From Ramazzottius varieornatus (Eukaryota; Tardigrada; Eutardigrada; Parachela; Ramazzottiidae), in assembly GCA_001949185.1 (NCBI GenBank), contig BDGG01000001.1:62001-126000 (forward strand): a stretch of DNA of 64,000 nucleotides, written 5' to 3'. The number at the start of each line of letters is the position of its first letter. The stretch's first letter is position 1. The notes under the pieces were generated by a model. That model was not told the DNA's origin, did not search any database, and saw nothing but the letters and a program-made list of their open reading frames with translations. Both the position numbers and the translations under genes were made by a program. This document shows positions 45,670 through 57,709 of this stretch, in pieces.

Positions 45670-46165
45670 AGTTCTTTCCTATTCCAGTTCCGCCACTGGA
45701 ATAGGAAATGAAACGTTTTTCGAGGAACTGAAACTGGAATTGAAAGAACTGAAACAGAAGTACTGGAACTGGAACAGGAGCTGGATTTTTGGGAGGACCA
45801 GAACTGAGACTACGGATCTGAATTCCAGTTCCTGCCGCATTGTCCACATGAGGGTAGAAACGCGATGAAGCACGTTATGACCCATTCTGACATACATGCA
45901 GACTACTTGGAAGTCGAGCAACAAGCCAAAAGGCAAAAGAAAGCTAACACATGCGACAAACATGGCGGAACTTTATAGATTCTATTTCAGTTCTTTTGAT
46001 TTCAAGTCCCGTTCCGGCACTGGAATTGGAACAAGAACTGAGATTTCGCACCGAACAAGTACTGAAATCAAAAAGAATTGAAATGGAAATTTCGCAACTG
46101 GAATAAGAATAATAACTAGAATTCCTAAGGTCGGAGAACTGGAATAGGAACTGAAACCCCAAAAC
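45670..46165. repeat. Degenerate foldback of GGAACTGGAA / TTCCAGTTCC motifs
   Basis: About 500 bp with more than a dozen GGAACTG, ACTGGAA and TTCCAG motifs in both orientations, for example TATTCCAGTTCCGCCACTGG and ACTGGAACTGGAACAGGAGC. The low-complexity frame it encodes (ELKLELKELK-like) is a by-product. Confidence 0.75.
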
Positions 46166-46422
46166 AGAAGCTGACGCAACACTGGCTGTAACGCTAATTA
46201 ACGTTCTACGATGAAAGAAGCGTTTTTAGGATTTCTGATAGCTTCGAGAAGTGATCGTCACATTTTTTCCAGCTTGTTCATAGCTTCAGCTTATTACACA
46301 AAAGCAGTGATTTCAGACGCCTGCGAACGACGCTACAGAACTTTCCCGCCCGGGGTGCTTCTGCCCCATTCTTCAATTTTTCGAGACAGTCGTTTCCAAC
46401 ACAATGACAATGAGCGAATCTA

Positions 46423-46544
46423 CAGTAACGCTTCTTGAACTTTGCGAACGGACGTCATAGTAAGTGGACGCAATATGCATCATTTCACCCGGAAACTCGA
46501 CGCGCACTGTGACGTCGGTTGGCGCAGTTCAAGAAGCAGCACAG
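46423..46544. mobile_element. 122-bp palindromic MITE (ACTGTAAYGCTTC family), TA target duplication
   Basis: CAGTAACGCTTCTTGAACTT and the inverted AGTTCAAGAAGCAGCACAG, TA at 46421-46422 and 46545-46546. Confidence 0.75.
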
Positions 46545-46546
46545 TA

Positions 46547-47176
46547 CTACTCCAATTCGCGCGGTCCCGACAACTCTATGAAAGTGCGGAAATTTAGTCG
46601 ATTTTTTCAGGACAAGGTAGTTTAGATACTCGCTGTATCTGCGGAGTACGTCATCGTACACGAGAAGTACAGCCGCAGACCGGTTTCACTGCCTGCGCCA
46701 CTCCCTACGGGGGTGCATCTTAATTAAAAATAGAATCAAATTTAATTTTGGTTAACGTGGCCTGACAACTGCCTTCCCACGACATCGCCCTTCCTCCTTC
46801 GTACTTCATACTGTTCCATGTCGGATCATATTTTTAAGGATCACTTAGTTTCTCGCACTCGATATCGATTTCCTCATCTGTACTTTCATCCTCACTGTAC
46901 AACGTAGCCTTCATTCTCCTTGCTCATGTTCACACTGACGAGCAAATTTCATTTCATTCGTTTTTTTCTCGTGTCCCCACACGAGAAGAATATTTTCCAC
47001 TTGCCCACCCTACATTCTATTTACTCATTCCCCGCTTAGTGAAGGGGCATTCGGATTCCCGTCGCATCCGAATCACGAGCGCCTCCATTCCGGCAAAATC
47101 ACTTCCGCGTTCGTTCAGTAAAGCCCGGCCACGCTAGTCAACGTACATGAAGGTACTGCGCCGACGCAGCGCATAT
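46547..47176. other. Interval without a recognisable gene
   Basis: Pyrimidine-rich around 46780-47000; no frame with motifs. Confidence 0.4.
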
Positions 47177-47305
47177 TCACAGTGCGGTAATGCTTCATCA
47201 ATCTCTCGCATTTCGCCACAGTACGCATAGCCTGTTCGGGAATGGGTACGCGTACAGTACACGCGTGTTGTGACGAATATGCGTGAGATTGATGAAGCAC
47301 TACAG
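47177..47305. mobile_element. ~129-bp palindromic MITE, diverged ACTGTAAYGCTTC-family member
   Basis: GGTAATGCTTCATCAATCTC pairs with GAGATTGATGAAGCACTACA. Outer flanks also pair (GCATATTC / GAATATGC). Confidence 0.6.
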
Positions 47306-47593
47306 TATATGCAAGCAACCGTCGAGAGTTCAATACGAAAAGATTTACGAAAAAACTGAAACAGTGCGATTCAGGAAAAAATAAACGTCAGGTGGAGCAA
47401 CACCATGGGAAGGTAGACCTGCGCGAGCGATAAACCGTAAAGGGTACTTTGTCCTATAGGCGCATTCGTAAGAAATGGTCAGAAGCTCAATCTGGAAACT
47501 TCTATCAAGCCCGAAATAAACCGAACCTTAGAGTGCTCAGGTGAAAACAAGTACCAGGTGGAGCAACACCAGGAAAAAATAGAGCTGAGCAAC

Positions 47594-47925
47594 CTACACA
47601 CCATGGCCGGTACTTTGTCGTTGGCCTGGATAGGCGTCCAGGCCGGGTGGAGACCATGGCAAGGTGTCCCTCCCGTTGCACAATGGCCTGTCACACATGC
47701 ACACCTCGAACCTTTTGACAGTCAGAGAGTTATAATCATAACCCAATATCCTCATCGGTAGTTTGTACAGATCTTCCACGTAGACGTTCTGCATAAATAT
47801 ACGAGCTGTCGACCGGAACTTAGCAAGGTCGGCAGGTGACGTGCATCTGTCTTTCTCCATAGGCCAGCCAGAATAGAACTCGCTGTGCACCGTCGCTAAA
47901 GACCGACAGTACTTTGCTGTGGAAT
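47594..47925 (-). CDS. Ly6-like C-half exon (copy c), no partner exon in reach
   Basis: Acceptor CGCCTTGCAG precedes 47925; two bases, then STAKYCRSLATVHSEF, family phase. Conserved: MEKDRCTSPADLAKF, then VKRFEVCMCDRPLCNGRD. The C-terminus lacks a hydrophobic GPI-type tail, so it may be truncated or secreted. The open frame extending upstream past the acceptor is the intron's pyrimidine tract, not a signal peptide. No CYQC exon lies between it and the next copy, so it is either an alternative last exon for the gene at 48633-49661 or an orphan. Confidence 0.5.
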
Positions 47926-48039
47926 CTGCAAGGCGCAAGACAGATAAAAACGAGCGACCCCTGTGCTTGTTCGCCACAAAACAACAATTCGCACACAAAA
48001 GAGCGCATTTAAACTGGTATTGGGTCCACTTCAACTTCT

Positions 48040-48632
48040 ATTAAGGGGAGGTTATCGTGTATTCTGGCCCTCTCGCCAAACAATTAGATACGGGAGACCA
48101 ACAAGTCGGCTCATCTAAACTATAAAACTTTTGTGGTATTTGGCCAGACTGAGCTATATCGAGTCGAGCGAGAGAGCGCGCCGACCGATACAGAAAGAAT
48201 ATGAAGGTACTCTCGCCTCGGTTACGTGCACAGACAAACCCCATGCTTAGAAAAACACATTCTTCTCGTATCGGCCTGCGAACTCACGCTGCAGGTGTTT
48301 GTTTGGAGATACTATTGTAACCGCGCGTACACCCGGAGACGATCGCAGTTCGCCGTGCACTTGCAATTGGATGGAAACCCAGTTTTTTCCACACTTTCGA
48401 ACGCAAAACAAACCAGTACATTCGCGCAGGTTCTCGCGGTGAAAGCACAGTGAGGCACATTGTCTGAATCGTGCGGCGCACCTCACCTCATTTGGACGGT
48501 GAAACCTCCTCCATCCCTTTTCTTTGATGTGTTCATAAGCCTTTTTCGAGACTGCATGCGTGATCGTGAGCAATGCCCAAATTCGATTTCAGAAATTTTA
48601 TCGGGTACCAAGAAAACTGATCCCCAGTTTGG
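48040..48632. other. Interval between two Ly6-like exons, no gene seen
   Basis: Frames present on both strands without Ly6 Cys spacing or other motifs. No CYQC exon. Confidence 0.4.
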
Positions 48633-49661
48633 TCAAGTGAATGCAAATGTCACGTCGAGTAACTGGAGGCGAAGCAAGAGGTGCTCAACCGACAGACAGT
48701 GGACAGTACCTGGTTCTTGGCTTGAGAAAGAGCTGGATGGTACCGTGTCCTGATCGTTGCACAAAGGCGTATCGCACGTGCACACTTTGAACTTTTCGAT
48801 GGTCGCAGGAGGATAAACAAAACCCTCTGCGATCACCATTGGTTTGTACACATCTTCCCAATAGCCGTTCGTCTGGAAAGTAGGAATCGTCAGGAACTTA
48901 GGGAAGTCGGCAGGGGACTGACATTTATTTTTCTCCACAGTCCAGCCACCGTAGAGCCCGCTATTCACCACCTCCAAAGTTTGACAATACTTCTTCTGTT
49001 TCTCTGCAAACCGCGAAACAACCGTAAAACCAACGACCCATGTGCGCGTTCGCTGTACAACAGAAACGTGCACACAATGCAGCGCATGTGCTGTGGAGCA
49101 TTGCCCATCGTCGAAAGATACCCAGCTCTTCCGTTCCAAAGCTCATATTTCGTTCCGACATTTCATCTTTTATCGCGCTTCGAACGACAGCTAAACTATT
49201 TGCATACACAAGTTGTGGTGTACGATTGGGAGATCACACAAAATTCAAGTTGGCGCGGCTTGGTCCACATTTTATGGCAAGCCGAGGGATACTGCACATG
49301 TTGCCATCGGCAAAACTCGCTGTGATTTGTCGAATATGGTAAAATTTATGGCCATAGAAAGCAGATGGTCAAGCAGAAAAAGAGTGCTGGGACGTTAGAT
49401 ATGAGCTTTTGAACGGAAAAGTAATGACACTCCTCAATACCAGCAGACACTGTGCATTGTAACTCTTTGCACTGCCTTTTTCTGCGCTTAACGACAGCAA
49501 GTTTTCTTCAGTCTCCGGTATTGGGACTCGGAAACGTCAGCACGTGCTTCTCGTGAAGGCACATTTGATCACTTGCATTACTCCACTACAGTCAGTTGGG
49601 TCCACCGGTTCGTCAATCTCTGCATAGTTTACCTGCTCGCACTGGTAGCAAGTCAGCTTTC
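48633..49661 (-). CDS. Ly6-like gene (copy d): N-half exon ~49525-49661 and C-half exon 48633-49003
   Basis: The N-half exon follows TTGCAG and reads KLTCYQCEQVNYAEID, then PTDCSGVMQVIKCAF, the classic LxCYQC start of a Ly6/uPAR three-finger domain. It then meets a TGA; by alignment with copy e a segment around the fifth Cys has been lost with a frame change. The C-half exon (two bases after its GCAG acceptor) reads KKYCQTLEVVNSGLYGG, TVEKNKCQSPADFPKF, IEKFKVCTCDTPLCNDQD and ends in a hydrophobic tail. Function: presumed secreted or GPI-anchored extracellular protein; receptor or ligand unknown. The N-half lesion makes it a probable pseudogene unless a different donor is used. The signal-peptide exon was not found. 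Confidence 0.5.
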
Positions 49662-49669
49662 CTGCAACG

Positions 49670-52600
49670 CGGAAAATTTCAGCGGACCGCAACGGCTGCT
49701 TTAGATGTAAAGCTGATCGTTTTCCTTCCTATTTCCGATACTGCACGCGGGAGGACTGCTGACCTAGGGTAGGGCTGACTCAACTGGGTCACTCGACATC
49801 TTCACTCGGTATCGACCCCACAATACCCTAATGTGTCCAAACCGTGACGACGGATAGAGAAGTCGAGGCATGATAAACGTTAGCTAGGAGCTACGGTAGT
49901 ACCATTTCCAGGCTGAAGCTCTTGCACTCATGTATTTCTCGCGGACGAGGATGGAGGCTTCATGTTCATGAATATTCTGAACAAGTCTGTTACTACTGCT
50001 CACTATTTAGACAGTTTAGTTGTTTTACATCCCGCTGAGCGATGTATGGGCGGCCGTATTCAGGCACCCCTGGTCTGCCTTAACAAGATGCGGTGAGCTT
50101 ATCTGGCTCTGTCAGAACATGCAATGTCGCTATTCGAACGAATGGAGGCAGATTAGAGACTTTACAATTTATCTAGAAGAATCAAACAAACGACAACGGA
50201 TTTCGAAAATGATGGATTATAAAGCATTCTCCAGAACCGGTGAAAGGTTGTGAAACGCGATCCAGTTTGAGGAAAACGGTAGAATAAACGATTAATCTTG
50301 GCTGTGGTGGTTTGGTTGTTTGTGATTAGCCCACCAAGTTAAAATAGAGCTGGCTTAATTCCAGTTCCGATTGATCGTCCTGAGTGGTCGCCCTGCACTT
50401 CACGGGAACCGATTAGGCTTTCCAATGCCAGCCAAAGTAGTTCGATAAAGTCTGAATCGACGGAGAATTCTTTTCTTGATCCACAAACGATTCCCCACCC
50501 TTCGTTTCGTGAATCGGGAAGCAATTACTCATTTTCAATTTTTAAACATTTCTGATTGCAGTCGTTTGGGCCAAACTGTCGACTGATCAAACCATCTTCA
50601 CAAAACGCAAGGTCTCTACTAATCCAGGCAACATTGCGTCCATCAGAAGTGGTAATTTTCAGCACTGTTGGGCGGTGACATGTTAGTATTTTTGGTTCGA
50701 CAAGGAAGTGTCAAGGTCGATGTCCTAATTTATATATACGGCTATCCATTTATTTCCACCGTACGCTCTCGCGTTCGCCTAGTTTCAGTCTGAATTAGTT
50801 CAAACTTTGCCAAAAATTCAAGAATGTTGTCTAGCTGTCGCCAACGTAGTCGGTTTTCCAGTTTACTAGTTCAGAATTCGTTTTCTTCTTGCAATTTTCA
50901 TGTCGCCTGCATGTTTTCATGATGCGGCTCATTGCTTAGCAAACCAGCAAACACTTCAGGCAGCTCCATTCCCGACGTCTATGTGCGCTGTTACATAGAT
51001 CTTCTTGTGGTACTTTTCCCGATGGTTTCATGCGATGAACTCAACGAGGTTCGTCCCAGTTCCGTCCACTATTGATACTTGGTGGTTCAGACCTAACCGA
51101 ACTTCGCCTATGTTTCGCTGATCTAATGCTTTTGAGGGCAATGGTTTCCCAGTGGACCGAACTTCCCCGAATTCCACATTCGAAGCTGCAGAGAGTGATC
51201 GGTGGGCTAGATCAAAGTGAATCCGGCAGCGGCTGAGGCCGCGACACTCTTTGGCCTGTTAGTTAAGGTAAACGGGGAAAGGGGGGAGGGGGGCGAAGGT
51301 GAAACTTTCGACTTCGTAAATTCGAAAGAACGAGAAACGTATGACAGTCAAGCATCAAGTTATAAGAAGAAAACCGCTCGCAGGTCTTTGCATTCTGACC
51401 CTTCTCAATTTTGACCGCAACATCGACACTCGACAGTACTGCTTGCACCGTACACTGCGAATTTCTTATAGTTTTGTGTTTGGTATCAACCGATACTTCT
51501 TTCGGCTATCCGTAAAGAAGAAGAAAACCGTACGATTTGATTTGAATATTTCATCCAACGAAGTACATTGCGGGATGGTCACTGTTTCCATCTGATCGTC
51601 TGAGGGGAAGTAGAAAGCAAGGCTCCCTACTAACTTCGCACTGTCTCTCTGCATGCACCCTTCCATCGTCTCATCCAGCCGCGGTTCATGTGGTGAGTGA
51701 GCGGTTCCCTAGCTATTTGCGATAAATGCAAATTTTAGTACTGTAGTTTTCTGGCCTTAACCAAGTTTACCGCTGCGAGAGTGGCTTTGGTTAGATGTTT
51801 CCGGAAAGCTTGGTGCCACACTTTGGCGGAATCAGGCTGACCGAACGACCGAGTTCCAGAACTTCCGCGGTACCCGAAAAACCGTTGGACAGAACATACA
51901 TACTGCTCGAATTACTCTGCTAACTTTGCAATTCCTCTGTTGAATACCTAGCTGGAACGAAATCTCGAGGAAAGAATTTCAATTTTCTCGAAATCCTAGC
52001 CTCATTTGTGAAACAGTTTCATCGAGTGAATATCGACTTTGAGCTGGCACACCGAACACCCAATCTTCTAAAAATCTGGTTCTAGATCGGTCTGGATCGG
52101 TTCGCTAAAAGTCTAAGCCGGGAAAGCAGTACTTCCAGTAATTAGTCGACTGTTTCTGTTTTCTGCTTTTTCGGCTCAGATTTACGAAAGACCGAAAATA
52201 TTGATGTTAACGTAAGGGTATTCCGACTTGATCTATTTTTGATGTAATAAGCTGGGGCTGCCGGATTTCTAACATAATCTTAATAGACATAGTAATATGC
52301 CACGACCTGGGAGCATCTGATATGATGTCAATATATCGACTTGTTTCGTCGGGTTCTTTCTCACTCCCAACTCTGTTTTGGTGTTACGGAAGCCACGGAA
52401 CTGTTCTCTATAAATTATTTTGTGAAAGAAAAGACAACAGAGCGTTCGGAAACGCAAAACCGGACCTGGAGAAACGGGCAGCGTCACACTCAGGAATGCT
52501 CATTGTTAGTATGTACAGTAGGTGAATCGTGAAACTCATATTCCTACACTGTTCAGTCAAACGAAGCGTGACAATCAATCTATTACCCTGAACGTTCATC

Positions 52601-54327
52601 AATGTGCTCTCACGTGCAGGTGCATGATGCGTTGAGATCGAACCTAGCAGCGCACAGTGCACAGTCACGAGCTTTCAATGGCGCAAATCAAGCGTTATTC
52701 TAATCAAACCGAAACCGAAATCGCAGTTAGTAATTGTGATATGGAGCGCCCTGCGAGTTGATTTAAATATAATATCTTCAGCTCTGGCTCCCAGCTAATT
52801 TAATACCAATAAGTATCCCACCTCGATCGAGGTATCTAATAAATATTAATATGTTATGTCAGATGCAAAAAGCATCTAATAAGTTCTAATTAAATATAAT
52901 GTTTATATATGCCAACATCACTAACAGAAAAGTGGCTATACTAACGAGCTTGGTTACGGTTTCAAGACATTGGTCTTCAAGCGCGAACGTCAGAAGACGC
53001 GACAAACTTTCCATCTTTCGAATGTTACTTTATACAGTATCTGATGAAAAAATTCGGTTTGAAATCAAACAACATCGAAGTTTTTTTATGGTTTGAATTT
53101 GCGCACTTGAACGTTCCCTCGTGAGTCCACTATGTTTAGAGCGAGCCTACGGGATCTTCTCTGTCCGAACTGACCATAACTTTCAATACTTACACTGCCG
53201 CTCTTCTGCGCTACCCGTTTCCGTTTCTCAACGTTATCATCGACAAGCTGCGAGCGAGTCGAAGGCGAAGCGAACAGCTTGTAGAGTATACTATTCGTAG
53301 ACTATTCATAGACAAGCTTGAGCTATGCGGTCTACGTGCCATATTGATCCATCGGTAGACACATATTTGACTGCCACTCTTTCTCCTGGAGTGGTTGCAC
53401 CAGGCTATTAAATTCTGGTCGGTAGCACCCGACGATGGCGATTTGCGATGCGACGGCGGTAAACATTGTCACCGTGATGAAAACAACGCGAGCTTGAGTG
53501 TTCTGCGACAAGCTTGCTATCGGTAAAACGATAGCGTTCGCTCCATTTCCGCCGCCTAAAGCCTTGGTATCCGCAATCTGACGTCATAATCCGAAGCGTC
53601 CCGTTGCGGTAGGCGGAACGGTAAAAATGGCCTGGTTTCTGCTCCTTTCGACTGAATATTAGCTTTGGTCATCTGATTAAGTTTCTTCAAGCATGCTTGC
53701 CATCAGACGGTAGAGAAACGAAGTCCATGGCCATACGTTTTGCTACTAGGATGGGTCATTAGTGAGTCGGGGGACCCATCGACAGGCATCCGAACTCCTT
53801 GACGATCTTTTGACCAAATACCGTCGTACGATGGCTTGAAGGTAACGATGAAGCCACTCTCCACCCATTTTCGGTGACTTGTAGAAGATACCGTCATCGA
53901 ATCGTTACTGTCGAGCGCGTCCGACCAGAAACTAATACATCTCCCAGCTAAAATATATCGTGGTTGAGGGTGCTCCTTACCCTTATCTGTCAGGAAATAT
54001 AGCGAGTACTACGAGAGTATGATCTGCCGACGATGTCAAGGTTTGAATGCAGCCAAATTACAACTAGCAAGGGGTACAACCCTAGATAATCCCCCTCAGT
54101 GTCCCCGTAACTGGCAAAACCATTAACCACTATATCATGTTCAACCTGTACGCAGGTGCGTGAAAGAGGCTACATAACAATGCACTGTATTTAGATTCAG
54201 GGCAAGAGGGCCAGCCAATGGGCATGCGTTTGGCTCTGAGTCCGCCCCAAAAAGTGCCATCACGTGGGTGGCCAAACTTAACATTGCAGCTTTTCGATTA
54301 AAAACGCCTCGCTCGGCTTAATGATGA
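49670..54327. other. Long interval without a recognisable gene
   Basis: About 4.7 kb. Frames are short and lack motifs. A G-rich run at 51274-51293 (G4-A3-G6-A-G6) could form a quadruplex. I see no member of the hairpin or MITE families described elsewhere. Confidence 0.4.
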
Positions 54328-54616
54328 AATACTGCAAATATTCGCTGCATCCGGCCATCCGCGCAGTACCTACACGTTCGTGACGATGTAACCCCCATAG
54401 GGGGTCGCGCATTCCGTGAAACGGGACCGGGGCTGTAATGCTTCGTGAACTTCGCGAAGCACGTCATGATATGCGTACAGTTGAACCCCAGTCCGAAAAT
54501 TTGGCCCTACAGGGATGTTCCGCGCGTATGATGCACTGCGAAGTTCCTGAAGCATTACAGTACTTCACTTGTACGATGAGGTTCCGCGCGGATGCAGCGA
54601 ATATTTACAGTTCGGA
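54328..54616. mobile_element. Nested palindrome: ~290-bp foldback with an inner ACTGTAAYGCTTC-family MITE (54433-54560)
   Basis: Outer arms: AAATATTCGCTGCATCCG (about 54335) and the inverted CGGATGCAGCGAATATTTAC (about 54593). Inner element: CTGTAATGCTTCGTGAACTT and the inverted GAAGTTCCTGAAGCATTACAG, right-flanked by TA. Confidence 0.7.
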
Positions 54617-55544
54617 AACTCATATGGGTCGATTGGGTTGTAGATCTGAATTCAACGTCACTCAGCCGAACGTTGCCATAACAGTTTATTGAAGTGTGAA
54701 AAATGCGTCGTTTCCAGTAGTCGCATAACATTAATCAATGTTGCGTTACGTCAGGTGATCATCGGAAGGGATACATTTTTACATTATACGGTTTGCCTGT
54801 TGGGCAAGTCGTAGATCTGGATGATATCTTCCTTTCCCGGCAAACCATTTTTTATGGCCGCTGCTGCACCTGCGAACTCACATTGCAAGTTGATCTGCGT
54901 ATGTACCATTTCAACTGCGTACATATCAACTTACAATTGCATTTCGCCTTGCACACGCCGGCGAATAAATTCAATTTCAAGTCCTGCGAGCTTCCAAATG
55001 CAGTATAAACCTGCATTTTACCGCCACGCATTCGTGCGCAACGATCAAACATTCAGTCTGAGAGATCTGATCAGGTACAACGATAATTGAACCTTGTTGT
55101 GCTCAAGACCATTGCTGGGTAGAGGCATGACAAATGGGGAATCCAGGCACCCAGCACATACATCACGGTTGTGGGAGTGGAGTCTAGCCAAGCACTGTTG
55201 TCCATTGACAGCGAATTTCGCTGGAATTTACGGGGGGCTGTCTGGTCCCGTGAAGCGGATTAAGTCGGTTATCAGTAAATTTCGCCTGTGTGACGTAAAA
55301 TAGGGAAAATCAACGGTGACCGATTCATTCGCGTCAGTTCGACCAAAGTGTTATTTTGACTTCCGATCGGAACCTGCCGTTACTTTTCAGTCATACTTTT
55401 CAGTCATACTCAGGCGAAATTGCCTGCCTTTGCGTGACGTAATAACAGCAGCCTATGCCGGCAGTCACATGACAAATTCCCACTTGTTATGCCTCTAGTG
55501 CCAGTCGAGGAACACGAGAGAACCAAGACCTATCCGACCGATAG
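54617..55544. other. Interval without a recognisable gene
   Basis: Contains a direct repeat TACTTTTCAGTCA x2 near 55380-55408. The frames at 54793-55008 have no recognisable motif. Confidence 0.4.
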
Positions 55545-56204
55545 TTAATCCGCGGTACCTGGTTCTGGGTGTGGAGTTGTAACGGCCACAGTGGTGGACG
55601 GCACCATGTCGTGATCATTGCACAAAGGCGTGTCACACATGCACACTTCGAACTTATCAACGGTCGCGGGACGATAACGGAAGCCCAATTCTTCGACTGC
55701 ACTTCTGTACAGATTTTCCAAATGGCCGTTTCTTCCAAATGACGGAGCCGCTGACCGGAACACTTCAAGGTCGGCAGGCGACTGGCATTGATTCTCCACG
55801 ACAGTCAGACAACCCGGGGAAAACTCGGTGTTCACCGACTCCAAAGGTCAACATGACTTGTATTGCCTCCCTGCAAACCGCAAAACAGAGATCGGAACCA
55901 GCCGCCCATGTGAGAGTTCGCTGCAAAGGAATATTTTGCACGCAGAGCTGCGCAGTCAGTGTGGAGCAGTAGATACCAGCATCAAGAGGACATCTACTCG
56001 TGCTTTTCCGATCAGGAATTATTTCTGTTCCCACGACACTAAATTCCAACCGCACTTAGAGGTAAAGTCGGACAGCTGTCCACAATGATACAGGAGACTA
56101 AATCAAAATCAACAAGTTATGTGGACACGGTTCTTCCCTTCCATTCAAACCGTAACGAATTCGAGCTGCATGTCGGTGAATGCATGTCTGCTGCATGTCT
56201 GCTG

Positions 56205-56248
56205 AAACAAATAACTTTTTCTTCTTTTGAAGAAAAAGTTATTTGTTT
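56205..56248. repeat. Perfect 20-bp hairpin with TTTT loop
   Basis: Left arm AAACAAATAACTTTTTCTTC (56205-56224), loop 56225-56228, right arm its exact complement (56229-56248). Just upstream, TGCATGTCTGC is duplicated in tandem. Confidence 0.95.
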
Positions 56249-56260
56249 GAATAAAGCAAT

Positions 56261-56587
56261 CTATCCACTACTCTCTTAGCTAGCGTAGCCAACCCGGTTT
56301 GTTCCATGGGCCACGAAAAAACTCACTGTTTTGATATAATTTCTAAAAATTTCTAAAATGCATTCGTTTCTATCCACTACTCTCTTAGCTAGCGTAGCCA
56401 ACCCGGTTTGTTCCATGGGCCACGAAAAAACTCACTGTTTTGATATAATTTCTAAAAATTTCTAAAATGCATTCGTTTCTATCCACTACTCTCTTAGCTA
56501 GCGTAGCCAACCCGGTTTGTTCCATGGGCCACGAAAAAACTCACTGTTTTGATATAATTTCTAAAAATTTCTAAAATGCATTCGTTT
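56261..56587. repeat. Three tandem copies of a 109-bp unit
   Basis: Units start at 56261, 56370 and 56479 (CTATCCACTACTCTCTTAGC...), apparently identical. Such identity implies recent expansion or an assembly artefact. Confidence 0.95.
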
Positions 56588-57709
56588 CTCGAAGCGGTTC
56601 GCTTCTGGATTTATTCGTTGAGCTTTGCAATGCCCACATTGATAGACAGCGTGCAATGAGAACACTTATGGCTTTCCTGCTCTTACCGATTGTCAATGTT
56701 GCATCAGGGATGAAGGCATGCTTGAAGGTGACCGAATGTTTCTCTTGGAAGCAGAACTTGTCGGCTGCGCATGTTATCACTTTCATGTTTCCACTACAGT
56801 CAGTTGGTGTCCGGAAAAGGGCTGCTTCTGTAGCCCTCAACTGCGAGGAGATTTCTGAGCACTGGTAACAAGTTAGCTTCGAGGTGGGAGCCTCCATCGT
56901 TGTCAACGTTATTGCAACAAAAATACATGCCTCCATGCGCTTAGCATTGGCAACACGAAACCGAACATTTCGGCAGCTTTCACAAAGGCTGCTCTAGAGA
57001 TAGAGCTGACTGTTCTCCCTATTGTGTTCGGTGCTGTAGGCCGCGCTGAGGACCGCAAGGCGAGGGAAGTAATAGCCCATTCTAGGCGTTCGACCACATG
57101 CTCATTCAGTATTCATCACACGTCCACCCTGACGGCTCGTGTCCAAGCTATGACACGCTTCGCGTGGTTTCGAAACTGAGCACATTCTTCTATCACGGTT
57201 ACGTGCGTGGAGATACATTTTTTCCCCGCATCCACCCGCGAATTTGTACTAAAGGTATACGCGCGCTTGTACCATCTTCACCGCGCGTATAATCACATGA
57301 ACGTCCATAACTTCTACTGACCAACAATTCTCGTCGAGCGCGTACGAATAATGGTAATTCGCCGCGCACATGCCCGCGAATGAGGCCGGTTTTTTCAACG
57401 CAGTTAAACGCAAAACAATAGTTGTTCGCGCATGTCACTGCGGTGGAATTACGCGGATGTTTCGAATCGAACAGCGGACGACCCCAAGTGTGTTCGCGGT
57501 CGCTGGGCAGTGCGCTGGTCGTTTGGTCGATGCCTGCACTCTCTATCTGGTCGATGCGTTTATAAGCCTCTTGCAGCACTATACAGTACACACGTTTGTG
57601 AGCAATGGTCAGAAATCCAGTTCAAGTTCAGTGCAGGTAGGAAGCATGCTGAATCTCAGTGTGTGCTTGTGAATTCGAACGTCTGGTCGAGCAACAGGCG
57701 AGAACGAGA

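Larger units (their letters stand above)
55545..56936 (-). pseudogene. Ly6-like gene (copy e): intact N-half exon, stop codon in C-half exon
   Basis: The N-half exon (to donor ATCG|GTAAGA at 56697) reads SKLTCYQCSEISSQLRATEA, PTDCSGNMKVITCAADKFC, FQEKHSVTFKHAFIPDATL and ends in phase 1. It is the best-preserved N-half in the window. Its acceptor position reads TTGCAATAACG instead of TTGCAG as in the other two copies, so the splice site may be lost; the frame also runs to an ATG at 56936. The C-half exon (from 55870) has the proper acceptor and phase but carries TGA right after the first Cys (TGT TGA, where other copies have TGT CAA or TGT CGG). After that it is intact: VENQCQSPADLEVF, VDKFEVCMCDTPLCNDHD. 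The intron contains a 44-bp hairpin and three 109-bp tandem repeats. Confidence 0.6.
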
